Assembly (NCBI GenBank): GCA_020627965.1
Contig: JAHDFX010000046.1
Coordinates: 1 to 34,058, forward strand
From: Saprospiraceae bacterium
GTDB lineage: Bacteria; Bacteroidota; Bacteroidia; Chitinophagales; Saprospiraceae
DNA length: 34,058 nt
Reading direction: 5' to 3'
The translations under genes were made by a program, and so were the position numbers. Shown piece after piece: positions 26,413 through 33,578 of this stretch. How positions within the stretch are numbered: the first letter of the stretch is position 1; every line of letters starts with the position of its first letter. The notes under the pieces are model-generated. The model searched no databases, was not told the origin of the DNA, and saw only the letters and a program-made list of their open reading frames with translations.

Positions 26413-26912
26413 GATAAGTGGATAATTTGGTTTCTAATTTGGAATCTGATCATCCTTTTTAGTAAGGATATGTTATGAATGAAATGTTAGTTTTCGCAAT
26501 TATTGAACATTTCATTTTCTAAAATAACACAAATTTGGCGCGACAAATCAGTCTGCTATTTTATACTTTTTTACCTAAAGCACTGCCAAAGGTAATTTGC
26601 AAAAGCTGAAAATTCAAAAAAATCATCAGTTAGTTTTCAACATTTCTCTTAACACAAAACTACAAAGCTTGTTTTTAACAAAAGACCAATTTTTTGACAG
26701 ATTTTACAAAATCTTACAAAATATCCTTTGGTGATCTTTAATTTTGCTTTTAAGAGGTAGAATGTCACGAACAAACAAAAAAAACAAACAACTGATGCTC
26801 AGCAAATTAAGCATAACAACAACTGAAATTACTATTTGACTGAGACTACTTTTAGACCATTTATGCAGTAAAGGTCACAGATAAAATGAATTTATAACAA
26901 TAAAGTTTAAGG
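26413..26912. other. 500-bp intergenic region between folB and the M23 gene
   Basis: Very AT-rich, no credible ORF. It contains the promoter at 26587-26617 on the minus strand, so the M23 mRNA has a leader of roughly 165 bases. No riboswitch-like pattern, tRNA or repeat was recognised in the rest. Confidence 0.5.
26587..26617 (-). promoter_or_regulatory. Promoter for the M23 gene
   Basis: Minus strand TTG (26617-26615), 20 bases, then TACCTTTG (26594-26587), a good match to the Bacteroidota consensus. It is the only such site in the gap. Confidence 0.55.
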
Positions 26913-27428
26913 CTACTTACCTGCATAAGATTCCAGTGCCTTACGACCAAGACAGCCTTTGTATTTTTTCTTCAACAATTGTAAAGTATTGGCATGAATA
27001 CGTACATCCTTACACCAGCAATTCTTATCATTATAACATAACATAGGCGCTTTTGTCATCGCGCATTGCTTTACATGGCTTTGCTCCAACTCTATATATA
27101 CTCGTTCAATTTCTCCTCCCATAGGCGGGTTTAACTTGCTTATACGGACTTTAATTTTCTGAATATTCCCAAATTTATTTTTCAGGCTATCTTTTATACG
27201 AACGGCTATAGTCTCCAGTAAACGAGTGGGTTTACTCATCTCGATCTTAGCAATCAGGTATATTGTTTCGTAATTAATCGTATCGTATAGATTATCCGCC
27301 TGAGCCGCTTTATCAAAATTAGTATCAACATACACATCTACCTCATAGTATCTACCTATCTTTTGTTCTTCATCATAAAAGCCATGATAGGCATAAAATT
27401 TCATCCCTTCTATTGCTATTTTTCCCAT
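26913..27428 (-). CDS. folB: Dihydroneopterin aldolase fused to a cysteine-rich CWC-like tail
   Basis: 171 aa. Residues 1-118 are FolB, which splits dihydroneopterin into 6-hydroxymethyl-dihydropterin and glycolaldehyde in folate synthesis: MGKIAIEGMKFYAYHGFYDEEQKIG, VDVYVDTNF, the DTINYE block (about 49-54), LLETIAVRI with Glu72 and KLNPPMGG with the catalytic Lys99. FolB is normally ~120 aa. The extra ~53 residues hold CAMTKAPMLCYNDKNCWCKD (Cys122, 131, 137, 139) and later YKGCLG (Cys159), matching the layout of the cysteine-rich CWC family, C-x(n)-C-x5-CWC-x(n)-GC. Those are usually separate small proteins, possibly metal-binding. The fusion is in frame without a stop. Confidence 0.9.
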   Translation of the reverse strand: MGKIAIEGMKFYAYHGFYDEEQKIGRYYEVDVYVDTNFDKAAQADNLYDTINYETIYLIAKIEMSKPTRLLETIAVRIKDSLKNKFGNIQKIKVRISKLNPPMGGEIERVYIELEQSHVKQCAMTKAPMLCYNDKNCWCKDVRIHANTLQLLKKKYKGCLGRKALESYAGK

Positions 27429-27434
27429 TTTTCT

Positions 27435-27473
27435 ATGTGTTGAAGTACACCTTGTGTTGATGTGTTGACGTAC
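27435..27473. repeat. Direct repeat upstream of folB
   Basis: ATGTGTTGAAGTAC (27435-27448) recurs as ATGTGTTGACGTAC (27460-27473), one mismatch, 25 bases apart. A further GTGTTGATG lies between. It sits in the divergent gap between folB and the dehydrogenase and could be regulator half-sites. Confidence 0.3.
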
Positions 27474-27520
27474 TTGTAATTGATTATCACTATTTCTAAG
27501 CGAATATAACTTAAAATGCG

Positions 27521-27528
27521 TAATTTTG
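27521..27528 (+). promoter_or_regulatory. -7 box for the glutaryl-CoA dehydrogenase-like gene
   Basis: TAATTTTG fits TAnnTTTG, 76 bases before the ATG at 27604. No TTTG is present at 19-21 bases upstream. Confidence 0.35.
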
Positions 27529-27603
27529 TTATCTAATTTAAGTCAGGTCTTCTTTGAGGGCTGAATCATTGAAAAATTATTTCACAAAAATATACAATTT
27601 GTC

Positions 27604-28827
27604 ATGGCAGTTATTGAAAATGGCACTACAAAACATACTTCCACAACAGCAAGGGTTGACCGCTTCCGTGGGCATGATTATTACAATATAGATGACTTGC
27701 TGGAAACAGAACACCTGCTGGTTCGTGATGCTGTTCGCGATTGGGTAAAGCAGGAAGTTACACCAATTATTGAGGACTATTCTGAAAGAGCCGAATATCC
27801 TCGTCATCTGGTAAAAGGATTGGCAGAGATCGGTGCCTTCGGTCCTAGCTTACCAGAAAAATATGGTTGTGGTGGCATGGATGAAATTTCTTACGGTCTC
27901 ATCATGCAGGAATTAGAACGTGGTGATTCTGGTATTCGTTCGGCGGCTTCTGTGCAGGGTTCATTAGTCATGTATCCTATATATAGATTTGGTTCGGAAG
28001 AACAACGTATGAAATATCTGCCGAAACTGGCTTCGGGCGAATTTATTGGCTGTTTTGGATTGACAGAGCCCGACCATGGTTCTAATCCTTCTGGTATGAT
28101 TACCAATATTAAAGATGATGGTGATGCCTACATCCTGAATGGGTCTAAAATGTGGATCACCAATTCTCCCATTGCCGATGTAGCTGTTGTTTGGGCAAAA
28201 GATGAAGAGGGTGTTGTGAGAGGTCTCATCGTAGAAAAAGATATGAAAGGTTTTTCTGCACCTGAAATTCATGGCAAATGGTCTTTGCGGGCTTCTATTA
28301 CTGGCGAATTGGTTTTTGAAGATGTACGTGTGCCAAAAGAAAATGTATTGCCAGGTGTTGCAGGCTTAAAAGGCCCACTTTCCTGTTTGTCAAAAGCCCG
28401 TTATGGTATTGCCTGGGGTGTTATTGGTGCAGCCATGGATTGTTATGATTCTGCTTTGCGTTATTCTTTAGAGCGAGAGCAGTTTGGCAAACCCATTGCT
28501 GGTTTTCAATTGACACAGAAAAAATTGGCTGAGATGATTACAGAAATCACTAAAGCACAATTATTAGCCTGGCGCCTGGGAACATTGGCTAATGAAGGTA
28601 AAGCCAGCCCAGCTCAAATATCAATGGCAAAACGTAATAATGTACATATGGCATTGGAGATCGCACGTGAAGCTCGTCAAATTCATGGCGGAATGGGGAT
28701 TACTAACGAGTACCCATGTATGCGACATATGATGAACCTGGAAACTGTACTGACTTACGAAGGCACTCACGACATTCACCTGCTTATCACAGGTATGGAT
28801 GTTACAGGTATCAATGCTTTTAAATAA
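27604..28827 (+). CDS. Acyl-CoA dehydrogenase, glutaryl-CoA dehydrogenase type
   Basis: 407 aa FAD enzyme. Glutaryl-CoA dehydrogenase oxidises and decarboxylates glutaryl-CoA to crotonyl-CoA in lysine/tryptophan breakdown. Evidence: DSGIRSAASVQGSLVM with Arg112, equivalent to the Arg that binds the gamma-carboxylate in human GCDH; GCFGLTEPDHGSNPSGM; MWITNSPIADVAVVWA; LSCLSKARYGIAWGVIGAA; REQFGKPIAGFQLTQKKLAEM; and TYEGTHDIHLLITG with the catalytic base Glu386. These blocks match GCDH rather than straight-chain dehydrogenases. About 20 extra residues precede the family start. It is monocistronic, closed by the terminator at 28871-28913. Substrate assignment rests on the conserved Arg and remains inference. 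Confidence 0.92.
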   Translation: MAVIENGTTKHTSTTARVDRFRGHDYYNIDDLLETEHLLVRDAVRDWVKQEVTPIIEDYSERAEYPRHLVKGLAEIGAFGPSLPEKYGCGGMDEISYGLIMQELERGDSGIRSAASVQGSLVMYPIYRFGSEEQRMKYLPKLASGEFIGCFGLTEPDHGSNPSGMITNIKDDGDAYILNGSKMWITNSPIADVAVVWAKDEEGVVRGLIVEKDMKGFSAPEIHGKWSLRASITGELVFEDVRVPKENVLPGVAGLKGPLSCLSKARYGIAWGVIGAAMDCYDSALRYSLEREQFGKPIAGFQLTQKKLAEMITEITKAQLLAWRLGTLANEGKASPAQISMAKRNNVHMALEIAREARQIHGGMGITNEYPCMRHMMNLETVLTYEGTHDIHLLITGMDVTGINAFK

Positions 28828-28870
28828 GCTCTTCTCTGTTATCAGACAAGCTCAGGATAAACTCTAGTAA

Positions 28871-28913
28871 AGCCGTTGAGATGTAAACAACACATCTCAA
28901 CGGCTGTTTTTTT
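28871..28913 (+). terminator. Intrinsic terminator
   Basis: Perfect 14-bp arms AGCCGTTGAGATGT (28871-28884) and its complement (28892-28905), then GTTTTTTT. It closes the glutaryl-CoA dehydrogenase-like gene and separates it from the convergent TPR gene. Confidence 0.93.
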
Positions 28914-28933
28914 GCCATTTCCTGAACATTCAA

Positions 28934-30730
28934 TTACATGCTCTCTCGCTCCTTGTCTAAAAATATTTCCGACAAACTATCTCTGTAACTTTTGATCTCC
29001 TCATCTTCTGGCACCAATTCTAATGCTCTGTCGCTATATTTTATTGCCGAGCTTATATCACCTTCATTATAGTACATTGTACTCAAATTATAATAAACAT
29101 TGGCATCCTGCAAACCTAAAGATATAGCTCTTTCCCAATCTTGTTTTGCAGCATCCATCTGATTTTGTACTGCAAAAGTATAAGCTCGTAAATTATAAAT
29201 ACCCGCATCAGGCTGCAAGGACAGATGTTTGTTAAAATCTGGTATCGCCTGCTTATAAGATTCCATTCTCATGAAGCTTTCGCCTCTCAATGCCAGTAAG
29301 TCCAGATTTTCAGGCGTTTTTTCCAGTCCTTTTGTAAAGTATTGGGCAGCTTGTTTGAAATCATTTAATTCATATAATGCCATACCTTTGCCTACTAAAG
29401 CTTCCCAGTAATCAGGATTTATATTTAATGCTTCATCAAATAATTCTATACTCTTTTCAAACTCCTTCGCTTTGTGATAAGTTGTTCCCAAATAAGTATA
29501 GCCATTAATAGCTAAGGGTTGTTTTTCAATGACATCCGACCAAAAAGTAATATCGTTTTTCCAGACTTGGCAGCGTTGCCATGTCCCTATTGCCATCAAT
29601 ATAGCTAACGCCGTCAGTATACTCGCCTGCAACATCTGAAAATTAGTATATTTTTCTTTTAAATAATTCATTAAAGCAGCTATGCCAAACCCGAGCCCAA
29701 CATAAGGCAAATATGTGTATCGCTCAGAAATAATGGAGCTACCTACAGGAATAATCTGAAGTACAGGCAGCAAACTAATCGTAAAAAACAATATAGACAG
29801 TTTATATAAACGACTCCCCTCCCCTTTCCAAAAAAAACTACCAATAACTAACAGGATAATGATCGGCGAAACAAGTATATTTAATGGCAATGATGCACCT
29901 AGTGGCGGATAGGGATAAAACCCAGACAAAGACATTGGTAAAAAGAATTTCCACAAATAGCTTGTCCAGCTATAAGCAGCAAATATCAGGCGTTCATTCA
30001 ATGAATAGACATAAATTTTGTCGAGTGCTTCATAATTAGACTGAAACTTTAATGTCAGCATGACAACAACAAGTGCTAATAAGCCAAAAACTATTTTTTC
30101 CTGTAAAATCTGCCAGGATATACGACGCTTATACCACCAATCCATTAACAATAATAGAGCCGGCAATACCACAGCAGCAGGTTTGGAAAACATAGATAAA
30201 GCAGCTAACAGGATGGCGAATATCAGCATTTTCTTCTGTCTTTTATATACATAAAAATGGTAAGTGATAAGACTTCCTAGCAGAAATACCATAAACAGAA
30301 CATCCTTTCGCTCTGAAACCCAGGCAACAGATTCTACATGCATAGGGTGAAGTCCGAAAACGGCTCCCCCAACTAAGCCTGCCAATATGTTTTTATCAAA
30401 TAACAGATACGTCAGATAAAAAACTAAACCTACACAAAGCAGATGCAACAACAGACTCATAAGATGATAGCCCCAGGCATTATCACCGAACAACTGATAT
30501 TCCAAAGCCAGAGACAAGTATGTTACAGGATGATAATTAGCCCCTAGCTCTGAAGTAAAAATAGTTTTCAGATTATCGGCTGAAAGTTCTCTCAGCACCA
30601 CATTATCTACCACATAGACGTCATCATCCCAGGTATATATAAAATCGTTTTTTAGAATAGTTGAATAAGAAAAAGTGCAGCCTACCAACAGACCAAAGAC
30701 TGCAAGAAGACACGTATTCTTCATGGTCAA
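28934..30730 (-). CDS. TMTC-like membrane glycosyltransferase-fold protein with TPR repeats
   Basis: 598 aa (ATG 30730; a second ATG at 30724). The N-terminal ~390 residues hold about ten membrane helices in a GT-C-like layout. The first luminal loop has an acidic motif, FIYTWDDDVYVVDN (Asp35-37), where protein O-mannosyltransferases keep an Asp pair. Then come HPVTYLSLALEYQLFG, HPMHVESVAWVSERKDVLFM and SSIISERYTYLPYVGLG. The C-terminal ~190 residues are five or six TPRs (NGYTYLGTTYHKAKEFEKSIELFDEALNINP and following). This order and the HPVH.E-type loop resemble animal TMTC proteins, which O-mannosylate cadherins, and related bacterial proteins. The substrate is not known; a polyprenyl-phosphate-sugar donor is inferred. 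Confidence 0.82.
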   Translation of the reverse strand: MTMKNTCLLAVFGLLVGCTFSYSTILKNDFIYTWDDDVYVVDNVVLRELSADNLKTIFTSELGANYHPVTYLSLALEYQLFGDNAWGYHLMSLLLHLLCVGLVFYLTYLLFDKNILAGLVGGAVFGLHPMHVESVAWVSERKDVLFMVFLLGSLITYHFYVYKRQKKMLIFAILLAALSMFSKPAAVVLPALLLLMDWWYKRRISWQILQEKIVFGLLALVVVMLTLKFQSNYEALDKIYVYSLNERLIFAAYSWTSYLWKFFLPMSLSGFYPYPPLGASLPLNILVSPIIILLVIGSFFWKGEGSRLYKLSILFFTISLLPVLQIIPVGSSIISERYTYLPYVGLGFGIAALMNYLKEKYTNFQMLQASILTALAILMAIGTWQRCQVWKNDITFWSDVIEKQPLAINGYTYLGTTYHKAKEFEKSIELFDEALNINPDYWEALVGKGMALYELNDFKQAAQYFTKGLEKTPENLDLLALRGESFMRMESYKQAIPDFNKHLSLQPDAGIYNLRAYTFAVQNQMDAAKQDWERAISLGLQDANVYYNLSTMYYNEGDISSAIKYSDRALELVPEDEEIKSYRDSLSEIFLDKERESM

Positions 30731-30811
30731 TAACTGTTTGAAGAAGCATCAAAGTATCCGCACCATATAGAATAACTAACACTTCAGATGCTTCCTGAAT
30801 GAATATAGTAG

Positions 30812-30971
30812 TGGTTCAGAGCATAAGTTTCTGACAGTTTAGGCGAAGTTATTTTTTGTTTGAATGAGACGGAGGTTCACGACTTTAGCTTAGCTAAACG
30901 AGTGGTTCGCCAACGAAATTCAAGCAGAAAAGAACGAAACAAAAACTATCAAGGACTTATGCCCTGAACCA
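30812..30971. mobile_element. 160-bp imperfect hairpin element (MITE-like)
   Basis: The ends TGGTTCAGAGCATAAGT.. (30812-30840) and the reverse complement of 30942-30971 (..GGTTCAGGGCATAAGT) match over about 28 bases with few differences. Weaker pairing continues inward (TTGAATGAGACGGAGGTTCAC against GAACCACT..CTTGAATT) to a small palindromic centre (TTAGCTTAGCTAA, about 30885-30897). No ORF spans it. CTGAACC at 30964-30970 can alternatively pair with GGTTCAGG at 30978-30985. The layout suits a non-autonomous transposable element or a structured RNA; no flanking target duplication is obvious. Confidence 0.45.
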
Positions 30972-31264
30972 GTAGAAGGTTCAGGATGAAAATCACTCAT
31001 GAAGAGTTGGAGGTGGCACGCCTGAAATAAGTGTTTTGAGTGGTTGTAATCTTGGATCAATAATCCAAAGCTCTATTCGAGGATTTATCAAGGTGATCAT
31101 AGATACCGAGTTTTAGATGTACTAATAGACGAGAACTACAAAAATCTCAACAGACTTCAGAAGTCTAATTATTAATTCTATTTTTTTAAACGCAAAGTTC
31201 TTAAAAAAGGTTGGTATTCGTTTGTCAAATCACTAAACTTTTTGGTATGATTATCGTTAAAATA
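30972..31264. other. Non-coding stretch after the hairpin element
   Basis: No credible gene on either strand. Small inverted repeats are present (TTGGAT..ATCCAA near 31053-31069; AGACTT-CAG-AAGTCT at 31153-31167, with a T run 18 bases later). Its base composition resembles the hairpin element more than the AT-rich neighbours, so it may belong to the same inserted or decayed sequence. Confidence 0.35.
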
Positions 31265-31278
31265 CAATGCATGCATTG
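31265..31278 (+). promoter_or_regulatory. Perfect 14-bp palindrome overlapping the -33 box (candidate operator)
   Basis: CAATGCATGCATTG reads the same on both strands. Its last three bases are the TTG of the -33 element of the downstream acyl-CoA dehydrogenase promoter, a position where a bound dimeric repressor would block polymerase. Which regulator binds is unknown; no such gene is adjacent. Confidence 0.45.
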
Positions 31279-31305
31279 CTTTTTAAGTAGAATATTCTAT
31301 TTTTG
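31276..31305 (+). promoter_or_regulatory. Promoter of the long-chain acyl-CoA dehydrogenase gene
   Basis: TTG (31276-31278), exactly 19 bases, then TATTTTTG (31298-31305), a full match to the Bacteroidota consensus. The leader to the ATG at 31359 is about 45 bases. Confidence 0.65.
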
Positions 31306-31358
31306 TACCAAATCTCAAAATCAAGTTTCAAACACAAAAATTTAAACTTATATATACA

Positions 31359-33146
31359 ATGGAAGTTCAAGAAAAAATACTCCAGGGTGCCGAGTTTTTG
31401 GTATCCGAAACTACTGCAGATGATATATTCATTCCTGAAGAGTTTAATGAAGAACAAAGAATGATGGCTGAGATGGCTCAGGATTTCATCAAAAAACGTG
31501 TGATCCCTGTCGATGAACGGCTGGAAAAACACGACATTGAATTATCAAAAGAATTACTCGAAGCTGCTGGTGAATTGGGTTTATTAGGCACCTCTATACC
31601 AGAAGAATATGGTGGGCTAGCTCAGGATTTTCTGACTAATATGCTATTGACCGAAGTCGCTTCTTTGGCCAAAGCTTTTGCACTCACAATGGGGGCACAT
31701 ACAGGCATTGGTACACTACCTATCCTCTATTTCGGTAATCCAGAGCAAAAAGCAAAATACTTACCAGGGTTAGCTACTGGTCAGTTAAAAGCTGCTTATT
31801 GCCTGACGGAACCTGACTCAGGTTCTGATGCATTGGCTGCAAAAACCAAAGCAGTATTGTCTGATGATGGCAAGCATTATATTTTAAATGGACAAAAAAT
31901 GTGGATCACCAATGGTGGTCTGGCTGATATTTTTGTTGTTTTCGCTCAGGTAGATGGCGATAAATTTACTGGCTTTATCGTAGAATCTGAATACGCGGGT
32001 CTATCTCGTGGGCATGAAGAGCGTAAGTTAGGCATTAAAGGTTCTTCTACCTGCCAGATATTTTTTGAACATGTAAAAGTTCCTGTTGAAAATGTACTTG
32101 GTGAGATTGGTAAAGGTCATAAGATCGCTTTTAATATCTTAAACATTGGTCGTATCAAACTCGGAGCCGGTTCTATTGGTGGTGCAAAATTAGTTGCTAC
32201 TCACTCTATCAAATATGCCAATGAGCGCCATCAGTTCAAGCGTCCTATCGGTAGTTTTGGCGCTATCCAGCATAAATTGGCAGAGCAGGCTATTCGTATT
32301 TACGCAGTAGAATCAGCGACCTACCGTGCTACTGAAAATATTCAGGAAGTAGAAGAAAAACTATTGGCTGAAGGCAAGTCTTATGGAGAAGCCCTCCTTG
32401 GAGCTGCTGAAGAATATGCTATCGAATGTGCTTTATTGAAAGTTGCTGGTTCAGAAGTGTTGGATTATGTAGTTGATGAAGGTTTGCAGATATATGGAGG
32501 GATGGGTTTTTCAGAAGAAGCGCCAATGGCTCGTGCCTATAGAGATGCCCGTATCAACAGAATCTTTGAAGGTACTAATGAAATCAATCGTATGCTGGTC
32601 ATAGATATGCTGATGAAAAGAGCCATGAAAGGTCGTCTGGATATTATGACACCGGCTATGGCTGTTCAGCAAGAATTAATGTCTCAAACACCAGCTACAA
32701 ATGGTGCAGTTGAAGGATTGTTCTCTACAGAGAAACATGTTATTAAAAACATGAAAAAAGCCTTCTTAATGACTGCCGGAGCCACTGTACAAAAACTGAT
32801 GAACGCACTTAAAAGTGAGCAGGAAATTCTCATGTATTTATCAGATATGGTCACGGATATATATGTTGCAGAATCTGTTGTACTGCGTACGGAGAAACTC
32901 ATTAAAATAAAAGGAAAAGATGCTTGTACAGTTCAGGCAGATATGACCAAAGTATACGTAGCAGATGCTATTGAAAGGTTAGCCCTAAATGGTAGAAGCT
33001 GTATTCGTTCGTGGGCAGAAGGAGATGAAAGACGTATGCTACTTTCAGGCTTGAGAAGATTGACCAAATATGAGGGTATTAATGCAAAAAATGCCCGTCG
33101 TCGGATCGCTGAAACGTTGACAAATGCAGATTCTTACTGTTTTTAA
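31359..33146 (+). CDS. Acyl-CoA dehydrogenase, very-long-chain (VLCAD/ACAD9-like) type
   Basis: 595 aa, longer than the ~380-aa short-chain enzymes because of a ~170-residue C-terminal extension typical of VLCAD/ACAD9. It should perform the first step of fatty-acid beta-oxidation. Evidence: AAYCLTEPDSGSDALAAKTKA, GQKMWITNGGLADIFVVFA, KLGIKGSSTCQIFFEHVKVP, GRIKLGAGSIGGAK, RHQFKRPIGSFGAIQHKLA, QIYGGMGFSEEAPMARAYRDARINRIFEGTNEINR with the catalytic Glu404, then the helical extension (TPAMAVQQELMSQ to RRRIAETLTNADSYCF). It has its own promoter with an overlapping palindrome. The stop is followed by a long 3' region rich in hairpins. The chain-length preference is inferred from family resemblance. 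Confidence 0.93.
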   Translation: MEVQEKILQGAEFLVSETTADDIFIPEEFNEEQRMMAEMAQDFIKKRVIPVDERLEKHDIELSKELLEAAGELGLLGTSIPEEYGGLAQDFLTNMLLTEVASLAKAFALTMGAHTGIGTLPILYFGNPEQKAKYLPGLATGQLKAAYCLTEPDSGSDALAAKTKAVLSDDGKHYILNGQKMWITNGGLADIFVVFAQVDGDKFTGFIVESEYAGLSRGHEERKLGIKGSSTCQIFFEHVKVPVENVLGEIGKGHKIAFNILNIGRIKLGAGSIGGAKLVATHSIKYANERHQFKRPIGSFGAIQHKLAEQAIRIYAVESATYRATENIQEVEEKLLAEGKSYGEALLGAAEEYAIECALLKVAGSEVLDYVVDEGLQIYGGMGFSEEAPMARAYRDARINRIFEGTNEINRMLVIDMLMKRAMKGRLDIMTPAMAVQQELMSQTPATNGAVEGLFSTEKHVIKNMKKAFLMTAGATVQKLMNALKSEQEILMYLSDMVTDIYVAESVVLRTEKLIKIKGKDACTVQADMTKVYVADAIERLALNGRSCIRSWAEGDERRMLLSGLRRLTKYEGINAKNARRRIAETLTNADSYCF

Positions 33147-33207
33147 ACCATTTCTATGCAGTTTGAAAAATGAACTGTAATGTTATAACAGTCTGAGAAA
33201 CACTGTA

Positions 33208-33307
33208 AAAGTTAATTTCAGGCATGATAGAGATTAAATTTTCCTCAAAAAAATGCACATTTTTAATGCTATTTTTTGAGAATATTCTATCATTTTAAAT
33301 TAACTTT
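33208..33307. other. Three-tier nested inverted repeat
   Basis: Three perfect arm pairs nest inside each other: AAAGTTAATTT/AAATTAACTTT (33208-33218, 33297-33307), ATGATAGA/TCTATCAT (33224-33231, 33286-33293) and CTCAAAAAA/TTTTTTGAG (33244-33252, 33272-33280), 28 pairs in all. There is no ORF. A second hairpin follows (33317-33326 with 33339-33348) and then a terminator. It may be a structured 3' UTR of the dehydrogenase mRNA or a separate RNA. Confidence 0.5.
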
Positions 33308-33415
33308 GATAAGAATATGTAGAATTTTACTGTAAGAAAGTTCTACATTTCAAAGATTTTATGATGGAGGGTGTAAAGGGGGCGTACTACTTTGTAGTAC
33401 CTCCCTTACCTTTTT
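33301..33415 (+). ncRNA. Possible ~100-nt small RNA
   Basis: TAACTTTG at 33301-33308 fits the -7 consensus, with TTTG at 33275-33278 (spacer 22, a little long). A transcript from about 33315 would begin with the ATGTAGAA..TTCTACAT hairpin (33317-33348) and end at the terminator at 33415. The same sequence may simply be the 3' end of the dehydrogenase transcript. Confidence 0.25.
33373..33415 (+). terminator. Intrinsic terminator
   Basis: GTAAAGGGGGCGTACTAC, loop TTT, GTAGTACCTCCCTTAC form a long stem with small bulges, followed by CTTTTT. It lies about 230 bases after the dehydrogenase stop, so that mRNA either has an unusually long 3' end or a small RNA ends here. Confidence 0.75.
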
Positions 33416-33494
33416 AAACAAGCTCTTAATAACCTCACCAATCCTAGCCATTCTTATATTTTATATAAATTATTTATTAACTTCATCTATCAAA

Positions 33495-33548
33495 AGTACT
33501 TAAGTAAGTGGTTAAAGTTTAATTTGAGTATTTACTTAAATAAGTACT
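33495..33548 (+). promoter_or_regulatory. 15-bp inverted repeat upstream of the last gene
   Basis: AGTACTTAAGTAAGT (33495-33509) and ACTTAAATAAGTACT (33534-33548) are complementary at 13 of 15 positions, 24 bases apart. AGTACTAAGTAC follows directly. It ends 30 bases before the ATG at 33579 and could be a pair of regulator half-sites or an mRNA hairpin. Confidence 0.35.
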
Positions 33549-33578
33549 AAGTACATTAGACTTTAAAATATTAAGAAT

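Noticed and set aside
31050-31145. Resemblance of TGTACTAATAGACGAGAACT to the 3' end of 23S rRNA
   Set aside because: Only a short stretch looks alike; the flanking sequence does not follow the conserved 3' domain, and no other rRNA sequence is nearby.
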